DNA of 64,000 nucleotides from Mesodorylaimus sp. YZB2_4 (taxonomy: Eukaryota; Nematoda; Enoplea; Dorylaimida; Dorylaimidae). Each line of letters starts with the position of its first letter. The first letter of the stretch is position 1. A program made the translations under genes and the position numbers. The notes below the pieces were generated by a model. The model was given only the letters and a program-made list of their open reading frames with translations. It was not told the origin of the DNA and ran no database searches. Of this stretch, positions 32,842-44,900 are shown piece after piece. The stretch covers positions 372,001 through 436,000 of the forward strand of contig JASANH010000072.1 of NCBI GenBank assembly GCA_030248295.1, written 5' to 3'.

Positions 32842-34398
32842 ATGTCTATTGTAGCCTTGCTTACTCGATTTAGCCACTTTTTCTTGTCCATCATAAGAAA
32901 TATCTCTGCTGAGCCAGGTGTTGTCATTAATTCCCTAGCTGGCTCCATTCACACGACAGCCAATCAAATCGGTTTGTACCACGTCGCCTGTGAAAAGATT
33001 ATTGCCAAAAATGAAATGACTTATTCCACTTATAACAGCACTATCGATTGCTGGGGATCGAATTTCACAGGCTGGAAAGATTTGGAAATCCAAATGCAAG
33101 CGTCAGCAGCAAACTGGAACATGATTTTTTCGATTGCCTACACAGTGCCCAGTGTTTTCGCCGACATATTCTTGGGCGCTTATAGTGATGAGAAAGGAAG
33201 GAAATATCCAATTTTGTGGGGTCTTTTCGGATGTCTTATATCCAAATTACCTTGGGTATTCGTTTTCTATTGGCCAGTTTCCGCGCCACTTTACACTTTG
33301 GTCATCGGATATGCATTTGGTGGATTGACAGGTTTCTTCGCTGTCATTTCCATTTCTTCCGCTGCTTATATCGCAGATACAGTCACTGACAGTCGTATGC
33401 TTACCATACGCATGACCGTCCTCTCATTGGCCTCGGGTATTTCCAATATAATTGGTCCATTAATCGCAAAAACCCTGCTTGCAGTTAATCAATACGCTGG
33501 AGCTGTCATTCTGGCACTGGCCATTGAGCTAGTGTCCATCTATTCGGCCATTGCGCTACTAAAACAAGTGCCACCAAAACAAATGCGTAAAATTGCTCAA
33601 ATGAAAGCTTCTGGGGCCACGAAAGAGCAAATACGTCTTCAACTGAAAAAAGATTCTGAGTCAATTCAAAATGATCAATCATTTACAAATACAATTAAAA
33701 TGGCACTTGCTAAGGTCGTTGAGTTGACCAAAAGCGTTTGCTTTACTTTTACCAAAAGACGACCGAGTCATGGCAGAGCATATTTACTTATTTTGACTGC
33801 AGCAGTTTTCTTAAGTTCAACAGCAGAAAATATTACGACAGGCATGATAATGACGTTATTCGTGCAAAAATCACCTTTCTTTTGGAATCAAAATTTAATA
33901 TCGTATTTCAAGTCAGTAGCCTATGCAGTATGTCTGATTGGCTCAACCTTGGGCATATTTTTGTTCAAAAAACGTTTACAATTATCGGATACTCTGCTAA
34001 TTGTGATTTCATTAAGTTCAACAATTTTAAAGTGCTTACTTATGTCCTTGAGTAATATGGATTGGCTCTTATATGTGTCAGCGGTGGCTGGTTTTTTGGC
34101 CCCTCTGGTTCAACCGTGCGCTCAATCGTTTATTGCAAAAACTGTAGAAGCGGATGAAGTCGGCAAGGCATATACGGCTTTTAGTTTGGCAACGAATTTA
34201 GCTATGTTCGCGAACAATTTAATTTTTACTGGAATTTATCAAGCGACAGTGACATATTTTGCTGGATTTGTATTCTTGTTTTGCGCTTTCCTTCTTGGAT
34301 GCGTATTATGCATGACAATTTGGATTCATGTCGATCATAATAATTATTATCGCTTATGCTGGCCTAGAAATAAAATTTGCGTGAATGAAAAATTTTAA
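32842..34398 (+). CDS. SLC46-like (proton-coupled folate transporter type) MFS transporter
   Basis: A single uninterrupted frame encodes about 518 residues with roughly 12 membrane helices. Members of SLC46 move folates and related compounds with protons across plasma or lysosomal membranes. Family marks are EPGVVINSLAG near the start, a first luminal/extracellular loop with N-glycosylation sites, the QASAANWN and P.VFADIFLGAYSDEKGRKYP block (MFS motif A between TM2 and TM3), SAAYIADTV, and R.TVLSLASGISNIIGPLIA in TM4-TM5. A basic central loop (KQVPPKQMRKIAQMK) separates the halves. The chosen ATG at 32842 is the first in frame; an upstream coding exon cannot be excluded because family members usually begin close to the EPGVV block. 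The lack of introns in a 1.5 kb frame is unlike the receptors and enzymes nearby and suggests a retrocopy. No disabling change is seen. Confidence 0.85.
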   Translation: MSIVALLTRFSHFFLSIIRNISAEPGVVINSLAGSIHTTANQIGLYHVACEKIIAKNEMTYSTYNSTIDCWGSNFTGWKDLEIQMQASAANWNMIFSIAYTVPSVFADIFLGAYSDEKGRKYPILWGLFGCLISKLPWVFVFYWPVSAPLYTLVIGYAFGGLTGFFAVISISSAAYIADTVTDSRMLTIRMTVLSLASGISNIIGPLIAKTLLAVNQYAGAVILALAIELVSIYSAIALLKQVPPKQMRKIAQMKASGATKEQIRLQLKKDSESIQNDQSFTNTIKMALAKVVELTKSVCFTFTKRRPSHGRAYLLILTAAVFLSSTAENITTGMIMTLFVQKSPFFWNQNLISYFKSVAYAVCLIGSTLGIFLFKKRLQLSDTLLIVISLSSTILKCLLMSLSNMDWLLYVSAVAGFLAPLVQPCAQSFIAKTVEADEVGKAYTAFSLATNLAMFANNLIFTGIYQATVTYFAGFVFLFCAFLLGCVLCMTIWIHVDHNNYYRLCWPRNKICVNEKF

Positions 34399-37300
34399 GC
34401 TTATCTTTTTAAGTACTGTAGTTTAACTAAGAATGTTATCCTTACCCGCCAGCGATTCGAGTTGTTTTTTTAGCAACGTTCGATGGACTTTTGTGAATCT
34501 TTTGGGAAAAGCGTTGTTTAGTAATTTTGCCAGCTTTTTCGTTATGAGCCTATTTTGCAGTTTTTATCTGATAATAAGATTTTTTGACATTCACAGGCTT
34601 TGAAAAGAAGAAGATACTTTTACATTGTTTATGCGTCTCCCATATCCTAACAAAAACAAGAAACGCCTGAAATTCCTGAGCTAACTGATCGAAAGAGTCG
34701 TCTTTTATCCAGGTTCCACGCAAGTGCACGTCAAAAAATTTCTCATCGTTTAATCTTTGAAAACTTCAGGACACAAAATACTTCAAAATGATACCCGCCA
34801 AGGAGTCGAACCTCGAGCCTACCAGCCGCGAAACAAACACTACAGCCCCTGCGCGAAACCCAATTACCTGAGATCAGAAGCACAAATTACTTCCCTTTTC
34901 AAAGCAGGGGCTGGAGCTGCGCAGGGGCATAATTACTGCAGCAAGCACACGAACTCCATCAAGTTTTCACGATCCCAAATAGGTCGGATAATCGTAAGAA
35001 CAGAACTAAGGAACATGAAGAACGAAAAATTAAATGAAAAATGCCTTGAAATAAAAACAAAAGAAGCCTGCAAAACCTAGATAAGGACCAGTGCATTCGA
35101 AGTTGCACAAAAAACTTGAACCTAAAGGTAGTTTAATACGAGTTAGAACCAGCCCACAATGCGAGACTCACACTCAGGAGCAAAAAAATCAAAAGCAGCG
35201 GGAGTGTTTGGGCCAATAAATAAATCTTTTAGCATCATTTCGATATTCAATCGTTTTGCAGTATTTTTGTAGCAAGGTGAAACTCTTTCGACAAAAGGGA
35301 GATATCCATTATTACATTTGCGGATTAGCAAAAAATTCATGGAATGAAACTGGGGAAGGTAGCACATGGGGTTTCATGCGCCTTTGGAGCAGGCCAGTCC
35401 AGGCTGACAAAAGGTGATCAAGAAAGATCCTGCCTGGCTCTGGCTGGTCACATGAACTGGCGGTTTTAGGGTTGACAAGTAGACCATAACAACTCGCCTT
35501 ATTTATGTCAATAGCATGGGGAAGGTGGCTGCTAGAAAATGCTCACATCTGCAGCTCTTGTATAGTGGATATTTCAGAGACTGTGGTTTTTGAAAAATGT
35601 TATAATACTTGCAGGACAGGTCCCTCTTTCCATTGCACAATCTCCTACTCAGGCTGGAATCTTGATGAATGTGCAGCTTCGTGAGACCGTCTATCAGCAA
35701 TGGGGCACAACGAAATTCAGACACTGATCGTGAGATGCTTTGCGTGCCTGGCGCTTTTGACCCGATTCATGGAATTTATAAGTGCTTATAAATATTACCT
35801 TAAAGTGAAGATGAATTGCGACTCATCCAAAGGATGGAATTTGGGTCTGCAATGAAATTCGGTGGCCACTGTTGTTTTCCTGCTGCAGATGTTCCCCACA
35901 TATCCTCAGATAATCTAGCAGTTGGCCGAAGCAGCATACGGCAAGGAGCCTACATGTAGGTAGCGCATGCTCGGAATGTTGAACACACAAGTGTATAGTG
36001 GCAGATAATATTCCAGTTTACATGCAAGAAAACTTTTCTCTCTCGTTTAGTCCCTGTTCGGGCATATTCTAAAACCAGTGTTCAGAGTCTTAGCTCTTTG
36101 TCGTAAGTCAGTGAATCGTGAGTTCTGTCGTCTGCCAAATTGCCTGAGAACTGAGATATGCAACTTCAGGCAGGAAAATTGTAGTGACAACTATTTTAAG
36201 CCGAGTAAATTGAATACTTTTATTGTAACTGCTCATGAGATTTGGCTCTGTCTTATGATTTATACATGAGGAAATGATCTATTTCTTGCGTGTGTACGCG
36301 TGGACCTGTCAATGTGCCGACGCTAGCCTTGCTGACACTGCTTTTGGATCGCAAGCGCGTCGTCTTTCTGTTGCCTCGTGTCGGTGGGGAGTCGATAGGA
36401 CAGGATAATCTTCTTTCCTGATCTATATTACCTTGTGCAGTGGATAACCCAGTTTTTCATTATTGTATACGGTGCTTGTTAGGTGCAGCGCCCAGTGAAC
36501 TCTGGGGCTCCAAGCTAAACGCTGTAATTTCCCAAACTTGTAATCGGGTTCATAATAAAGCATTCGGAAGCCGTGAAACAAGCTTCCTCTAAAGTCCCCA
36601 AGCCATTATGCTTTGTTGGGGCAGAAGTTGAGTGGAAGCGTTGTTTTCCCAACAGAAGAGAATGGCTGGCTTGGAGCGAGTGAACATTTGACCAGAATAT
36701 ATTTGATACAAATGGGAAAGGACGTCTCAGTCCCTATTTTGTGCGCACCCCCCGATGTATGGATAGGCAATGCGAAATAAGGTGCCGGACTTGCTCCTCC
36801 TGCTTGATTTTATCACGATCACCAAAGCATCAAGCAGAAGCATGCAAGATCCGCTGCTTCTGGAAAATACCTTAGTGCATCAGCATCGCTCAGAGCGGTT
36901 GAAATCAGTGGCCATTGTTTTGTCACTCGAACCATGACGAGTCTTCCACTAAAATTCTCTCTCTGGCTTAGCTAAGTATAGGCACTCGTTTGCACGTGTC
37001 TTAGTGCTAGTATTTCAGGGAAAGACAACCTTTCCTTCAGACTAGACGTTGCACTGTAGACTTAGTTCAGCAAACATTAGGTCAGTTCTGTATGTCATGA
37101 GGATCCCTTTCATTGCAGTCTCATTGACTTCCAGCATGTAGGGTAAGTAAATCACTTCGTGTAAAATGTGTCCCTTCACCCTCGAGTGCGCATAAGCGTT
37201 TGGTGATGTGGAAAAACATGAACATGAACATGATGTGCCCAAGTCGAATTTGATGGTGTGACAACCAGTATTCAAATGACCAAATTTTATAAAATTTTAT

Positions 37301-38994
37301 AAAATTATCTCCAGTCAATTTTTTCACGCTGCTATTCACGGCATAACATTTTAATCTCGTTTTCAGTGCATACTCTATCCTTAATTATAACCTGCATTTT
37401 CGCTGTTTTATTGCCAAGTTCTTTAATAACAATTCGAAGGAAGAACGCTTTTTTAAAACATATCGCTCTTTTTTAAGACATGACAACTTTTGTGGCGATC
37501 AAAAATGATTTTTTGGCTTGATTTTTATTCCCCCATTAAAATGTCGTTCGATGCTACTACGTAGTCTTGTGAGTCTCATGCTTTTACCTCTTTTACATGA
37601 TTTCCATGTACAGGATTTCAGACTCACTTTCCCTTGTATCTACTGCATTTTTTGTTTATTGAAGCTCATGCAGCGACCCCAGCGACCCCGTATGAGGGGA
37701 ACATGCGCAGACCGGTCCCTCTAACGTCCGCTGTTATTGTCAGTCACTCTTCATATTACGCCTTTTCTGTATAAACACCGTTTTTTAAAGTTTCCTAGTA
37801 TCGTCTTATTTTTTAAGTATAACTGTCATCGTCATTCTTGTGCAGAGACGGCTTTCAAAATGTGCAAGAAGTGTTGAATCCCACAATTTGAATTTCCCGC
37901 CTTTTTTAAAATTAGACATGGGTTTTTTCGTTTATATATATATTGATATAACAGGACTTCCATGAGGCCTATGACCCTGTATCCTCGATGAGCCACAAAG
38001 TCATATCCTGCAGAATTTTTGTGCGTTTCCAAATTTTTTGAGTTTTTCTGTTCAATGGACCCCCAACAAAAACCAAAACTTCTAACTTTTGTGAGAAGTG
38101 ATATTTTTTGGTCAGGAATTGCTCCCCGCACCATCCTGACTCGATTGAGCTATAGAAAGTTGCCCTAGGCCTTTCCAGATGGTTTTTATAGGGTCTAAAA
38201 GAACAAAAAATGATAATTCCACCCGAGTGGACCCCCTTCTGCGCACCCTACATGGGTCAATAACTGGTCAAAATCAATGCCAAAAGGCACCAGCAGTGAT
38301 GTTACCTTGTCATTTGAGCATATAGCTGGATCCCCCGCTCTCACGCAGCTCTAGATCGGCGTTGTGATCTATCGGGTCCATACATACATACCTACATACA
38401 TACATACATACATATATGACGCGGACACATGTTTGCCCATAGAAGAGTAACTATCAGAGATTTTGAAATGGTTTTCTGACACACACCTTCCCGACTAGTC
38501 CCTCATATTCACACCAAATTTCATCGGTTTTGGCCACACGGTCCGCGAGTTATAGCGAAAATGAAAAACCAGGTCGGGATTTTCGCCCTCGCACGCCTAG
38601 TATGAGTGGAGCCCGAACGGATAGAGTTCTTGGAAATTCCTTCGAAAGAACTAGATCTAGTGTAAATTTACGCCAAGAAACAAACTTTGTTCGCCTTATG
38701 ACTTCAGGCTGTTGAGATATCGTTGTTGGTGTGGCACATGTACTACATGGGGGACGCTACCGCGCCCTAATGGATCTGTTTATCATTTTTAATCTATCCA
38801 GCTGCAAAACTTTCCGTTGCTTCCTCCTCCTCTAGTTGAAGCACGCAGCTTATTTCTGTCATTTATTTCATTTCCACCACTAATACCCACGTCAAGCAGT
38901 TATTTCCGAGGCATTTTATGTTTCACACACGATGAGAAGTCACAGAATAAAATAAACTCTAAAGTCGCAAAGTATTATTCTCTCTATCTCTGAA
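34399..38994. other. About 4.6 kb gene-free repeat-like DNA
   Basis: No exon with motif or splice support was found. Seen instead: a B-box-like GGTTCGACTCC with a T-arm-like hairpin on the reverse strand near 34798 (no full tRNA), one motif TTTGAATTTCCCGC at 37887-37900, an ATAC microsatellite at 38379-38416, and from about 38180 to 38740 a block that reads like the tail of a dispersed repeat (CCAAATTTCATCGGTTTTGG near 38514). Coding capacity is absent. Confidence 0.45.
38379..38416. repeat. (ATAC)n microsatellite
   Basis: About nine ATAC/TACA units with one interruption (CATACCTACA). Confidence 0.9.
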
Positions 38995-41900
38995 TCATGC
39001 ATTGTTCTTTGGTACGCAGAGATTGATTGTCTTCGCGAACAATCCTCTAACCTAAAAGAGCAATCTTGGAAACCATTCAAATAGTAAGAGCTCAAGCAAG
39101 CGAATGACCTGAACCGCTTTCAACTTATACTGACCAGAACAGACAAATATTATACCTTCTGATTTGCAAGCAAATGGTGCATGAAGATGTAAACACCAAG
39201 AGCTGTGTTAATCCCGAATGCAATCGTGAAAAATGCGATAAGCTGATAATAAATTGCCAGAAACGTCAGAAACCACGAGGCCAACTGCGCCGAAAAGACG
39301 ATGGCCAATCCAGCTCGTGCCACCCTGAAACAATCGCTCGCATGTGAGGAAGAGTGACAACGGGACGACAATCCGAGTCTCACTTGCACGAATTGATTAT
39401 ATCCGATTTATTCCACTCGTTCCAATGACCAGCTGCCTCTAAAAGAATAATGGTGCCCCATGCCAGCGAGAAAATCGGAAGTGCTGACATCATCGCAGCC
39501 GATGTGTTGCCCATGTTGACCCAACACCTAAATGAAAGTGACATGATCAATGTGTGACAGATCTGTAGGCACGAAACCCCTCACGAATATTCGGACATCA
39601 GGTTATCGAACAATGCGACCCCCGTAATGGCCGTCACGATGGCCGGCAGACCTGAAACAAGTGGCATGAAATCTCAGCACAGCAATCAGCCCGCTCGCAT
39701 ACCCCAACCAACGACCATAGCCACATTCAAATTGATCAACGCATCGTTTCCCATGACCACATTTGTCAATACAGTGAAAATGTGCAGTGCCTCCAGGGCC
39801 TTGAACGTGTAACAGACTGTGAAAAAGTACTGCAGACCCAGCGAGGCCATTTTGCAGACATTCTGGAAAGAAACAACGCAGCAGGTCAAAAATGATATAT
39901 GATTGGTGGCTTATCGTGTGCATCACATACTTGGCTAAACTTTGAATCATCCCTCATTGCGAAGAAAAGAACGAGTAGATGCGCGACTAACAGACTGATG
40001 TCCTCGTTGGCGTGGACAACTTGCAGGTAGTAGGTAGATCTGGAAAAAGCAAGCTACAGTAGTTGCCTGCGCGTCCTCGAGGTTACACAATTATGAGGTC
40101 GACAGTGTGCAATGTCGGTTCCTTGCGCTACGTCAGTGGATATTTTGGTGTGGGGGCAAGGTCCAATCAGGATAGGATATGACGGAACCACGCTCGTAAT
40201 TCGAGTCAGTAGAGGGCACTTTGCATAATGCGGTAGGACCTGATTTAGGTGTGCACAAGCATGTTGTTCGTGAGGCAAGGGGATCCAACCCCCCTATGGT
40301 TAGTATGTAAGTGTGATTTGCATATCGCCCAACTTGCTGGGCGACCTGGGAATTTCTAGGGTGTGTAAGATCAGGTCGTTTGTGTTAGGTGGAAACTGGT
40401 TGCACCCTATACCCATGTGTATTAGAAATGTATATAAGGAACCCATTCTGCCATGCTCAGTCAGTAGTAGAGTTGCAGTCACTCGCTGGTACGTCGTAGT
40501 CATTCGTGATCTTCGTATTTCTTGCTTGTACGTCGGCTCGTATTCAACGATTTCAGTTGGTTGTCAGTGGTTTTCTTTTGGGCAATGTTCCGTGTGCCGA
40601 GTGGACGGCGATTCCGCCCATATCCAGCCCGATCTTTGGGTAAGCAGTCTTGTTGAGTGTAACCGTTTACTGTGTCCATATTAGGCTAGGCCAGTAAACT
40701 ACGTTACAAGTGTCTACTTCCCTATTGTCACGATTAAGCAAACTCCACAGGGCGAAAAGAGTGAGCTGCACTTTCTGAAACCCGTCGCAGAAGCATTTCT
40801 TGACATCTAAATGGTGAATCACGGCCCAATGTGAGGATGCGATATCTCTACATGCTCCGCGCTGTTCCATTTCAATTTTCAGGCTACTTGCGCACCAGTA
40901 TGCACGCAGCGTTTCGCTTTTTTTGGAGCAGTTGTATGATTCCTCCGCTAAAAGGTAGTTTTTCCCACCAAACACATGCAATCTTTACTTTTCTAACCAT
41001 GGGATCGATGGGAAGACTGGCTGCATTTGAGAACCGCCTGAGATATCGATGAATTTTGACCCCAGTATTATAGACCATATTCAATACCTGAAGACCCGAC
41101 TAGGTTCGGGGGAGATTAATCAGAAACGTCCTGGAATGTGAACTATACTCGTACTATATACATAGTCGTCTTTGAGTGTGACAGGAAAAAGCATGGCAAG
41201 CTACGGATTGCCTGCGGCATCTGTTACAGCTGCTGCAGAAATTTGTCAGGTTTTTATCATACACAGTAATCGCACCAGTCTGACTCCGTTTGAATACGCT
41301 TTTTTTTTGTGTAGTAATAGGTGCCTCAGTGTACTCTATTAGCATAGAACATCTAGTGTGCACCGAGATGCGCAGACTATTTGTCTTCCTCCCTGGTCAG
41401 GGCCGAGCAAGCCCAGAGGCCGAGCTAACTGGTTTTCCTAACATGCGAGGGATTGATAACACTAGTTCTTGGGCCCGAGCATCGCCTATATAAAGGCCCT
41501 GCCCCCTGCCTGGTGAGATCAGTCAGTTCAGTCCAGATCAGTTCGATTAGACGACTTCTCGACGACCCGACGTTTGTAGCCGGCTCTCTTGGTCCTGCGT
41601 GAGTCCCCTACTGGTGCGGCGTGGTGGATACTCGTTGTGCTGGTGGGCTGCGTGGCTTGATTCGAACCTCAACACGACAGCACAGTTGGTTCAGGGTTGC
41701 TGCCTGAGAATCTGACTGTTTCACTTGCCATCTTTGCCGCTCTCTTGGCGCTTACCTGAACATTATGAATCCAAAAATGGAGCAGCCTAGCCCAATAAAA
41801 ATCCAAATACAACCCACATTCATCATTACTTTAGTCGCCTCTTGTTCGATTGCACTCATTGGAGACTGCAAGAAAAACCAAGTCAAAGTTTAGCGCGCAA

Positions 41901-44900
41901 GAGCTCTTCAAACTTGAGCTATACGCACGCATGGTGGAATATTGCAAGCCTCCTTGTGCGATTCGGCTGGGCAGTCCTTGATTGTGGCGTTCTCTGTGGG
42001 GAGTCGATTCCTAGTTCTGCTCCTGAGGGCTGATCCACAGGTCACGCTGCAAGGTGTCCATGCATCCCACTCCAATGATTGGCAGACATCTAAAGCAGGG
42101 AGGCAAGAGTTAGTGGGTGGCTCTCTCTGCACCAAGCCCATACCTGGTGTCGTTGTGGTCCTATTGTCAGCCCGCTGCCCCAGCGTCGAGCCTTTAAAGG
42201 GGCTAGAAGCCTCTGTGGCCACTGAGAACAAGAAGGAATTGGTGGGTAACTTAGTTGTGCTCTTTGTGGAGTGCCGACTACTCGAGGACCAATTGTTTGA
42301 GGAGCTTCTGGATGAACTTGATGATGCATTGGCACTGGAAATTTGGGAGTTTATTGACGTTCGTGTTAACGTTTCCTGGCTGAGAGGCTTCCAGTTTTCA
42401 GATGTTTTTGAAACACTAGTAACGGATGTGTCACCAGTTTGTGATGTGCTGCTGACGTACTGTTTGCTATTGATCTCTCCTGGCACTCGAGAAGTTAATC
42501 TGGTATCGACGACGTTTGAAGATTTGAGTCTTCCAATAGTGCCGAGGTCATCCCTAGCTCCTTGCTGCCCCATGTAAAGATCGGCGTTCGTAGACGATAA
42601 CTGATTTTGGTCTTTCTTGTTGCTATTGTCATTCGTTGGAGTGGACTTCGGGGTTTGAAACTCCGATGTAGTTCGCAATTCCGCTCCTGCCGTTAAGATT
42701 TTATTTGCGTTGTCACTAAATACTGCTGTACTCTCTGCAGGAGACTCAGAAACACTGCTCGCTGCTGCTTTGGGGGGTGAGATTACAGTTGCAAGCTGCA
42801 ATGCAGTTAGCTTTTTGAGCTCTGAGACTGATCTTGTCATTTCGCCAACGAACGTCGTCGCTCTTGTTGTCAGAGGTTTGATATCAGTTAGGCTAGACTC
42901 GGATGCTGTTTCTTCACCCTCACTTTCCCGTTCAAGAGGATCTGTTGCACGGAATTCAAAAATTGTGGAGCTTGGAGTTTCTGACATTGTCTTGACTGGC
43001 GTTGTGATTAGACTCATACTGGTCGTGACCGTACCGGAAATTGGGGCTGTGGATTCCGTCTCGCCTTCTGTCTCATCCTTTAAGTCAACAATGGATTGTG
43101 GAACTGTGCTGTACTCTGGGCTGGTTAGTGGCTGATTATTTTTAATGTTGACTGTCTCTTTAAATGGCGCTATGAAAACTGGAGGGGTCTTCTGTTCAGC
43201 GGGAAACTTGGATGTTCGTTTTCTAAAGATTTCTTGATTAGTGCTAGCTGAAAACAGCGAAGGATTAGTGAAGATTTCGTGCGCTGAAGCTATCGGCGTG
43301 ATGAGTGTTGCTGCTGCTGTCATGGAGGGTGTAGCAGTAGTCGGTTTTATTGCAGTTACTGTTGCTGTTGCGGGCGTGCTGCGACAATAAGTACTGGTAG
43401 TAGCTCCTTCAGCAGTCGGTGCGGAAGCGGTAGGAGTAGTGGGCAATGCCTCTATGGTTTGGGAAGCATAGATCACGCTGGAAACGGAAAGGGGAGCAGT
43501 TGCAGAGGTGCTTACACTCGCTGCATAATTTTTGGTAACTGCGCTGGAGGAAATTGCGTTAAAAGTTCCAGGAGTGTCAAGAGGGTTTGTTTTAAGTAAA
43601 CTGGTTTGAGGGGCTGCCGAGAACAAGCTTATTGAGATTTCAGGCGTATTTGATTGCAACAGCGTTAAATCTTTTGTTATCGGCATGGTTTTTTCTTGAG
43701 TTTGAGTAGTGTCCAAAGATTGAGTGAAAGGAATTTCTGCCGCACTGGTGGTCATGATGGTCATCCGAGGGTTTGTTTCAAGTGAGATGGTTTGAGGGGC
43801 TGCCGAGAACGAGCTTGTTGAAATTTTAGACGTATCTGATTGCATGGTTGACTCTGTTGAAGTGCTCGTGAGAGCTGTCGTAAGATCGTTACTGATTTCT
43901 GTTACTGCCGAAGACCCTGGAGGGTTTAAAGTAGATGTCAGCAGATCGGCAGGAAAAATTGTCGTGCGCTCAGTTGTTGTGTCACCTGCAGTTGCGACTG
44001 AGAAGGTCGGAATGATGCTTTCTATTAATGCAGACAGATCCGCGCTGGTTTCTGAAACTGCTGATGTCGATCTCCCTGTGCTCTGACTAGAGGTTGGCTT
44101 GGAGATATCCATTTTTGCAAAAGTGGACCAATATTGACCCGATGCGGCAGATGTTTCAGCCGCTGTCGATATGACTTTTATCGGCGCTTCAGTGGTCCAC
44201 TGTGCGGATGCACTCACTGAAGGTGTAGAGGGAGATTGGATTAGGCGCTCAAAGGGTGTCGGAAACTGACTTTTCGACTTGGCTGATGTAAAGTAGGAGA
44301 TCTCATGTGTTGTGCTTGAACTAATTGTGGGTTCAGATGTGGTGTCAACAACGGGCGAGGTTGTCGTCACAGCAGTCGGCAAAATGCTGCCGGTTGAGTC
44401 TGGTGGCTTCGAAGAAGGAGTCCGAATTCTCCTTACTACACGGTTTGTTGTTGTAGTCTTTCGTGCAGCTGTTGTGGTCATTATTTCCGTGAGTGCGGTT
44501 AGCGTTTTCTCAGTACTCGTGGTCTGAAAACGCTCAGTTTCTAATTTATCAGCTAGGATCTCCATGGTTGTCAGCTGTGTCGATGTTGCAAGCTTAGTTG
44601 AGGTAGTTGACATTACACCGGCTGGCTGGGCGGTCGTGTTGGGCTTCAGGGAATCAGTTGATATTGCAGTCGTCGCCTGCCTGCTAGAGGGGCCTGAAGT
44701 TGTGGATGAAGTCATCCTTCGATTAGATGATATGGTTGTGGATGAAGTTTTTTCGGAGGTAGAGGATGGCGCAATGGTTGGCGAAAGCTGCGTTGTCGAT
44801 TTGGTACTGCTGCTGGCTGAAGTTGGTGGAGATATAAACGTAGCGGGGGACGGCACCTTGGTTGAGACAGCTGACGATGCTGTAAATTGCAGAGAAGAGA

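Noticed and set aside
32559-32948. 129-codon reverse ORF at the 5' end of the SLC46-like gene
   Set aside because: Overlaps a well-supported transporter frame; no domain and no splice partners.
34790-34870. Possible tRNA on the reverse strand (T-arm CGAGG-TTCGACT-CCTTG)
   Set aside because: No matching acceptor stem or convincing D-arm and anticodon arm. Probably a SINE or tRNA relic.
38200-38420. CRISPR-like array in the ATAC repeats
   Set aside because: Plain microsatellite in a eukaryotic context; no spacer structure.
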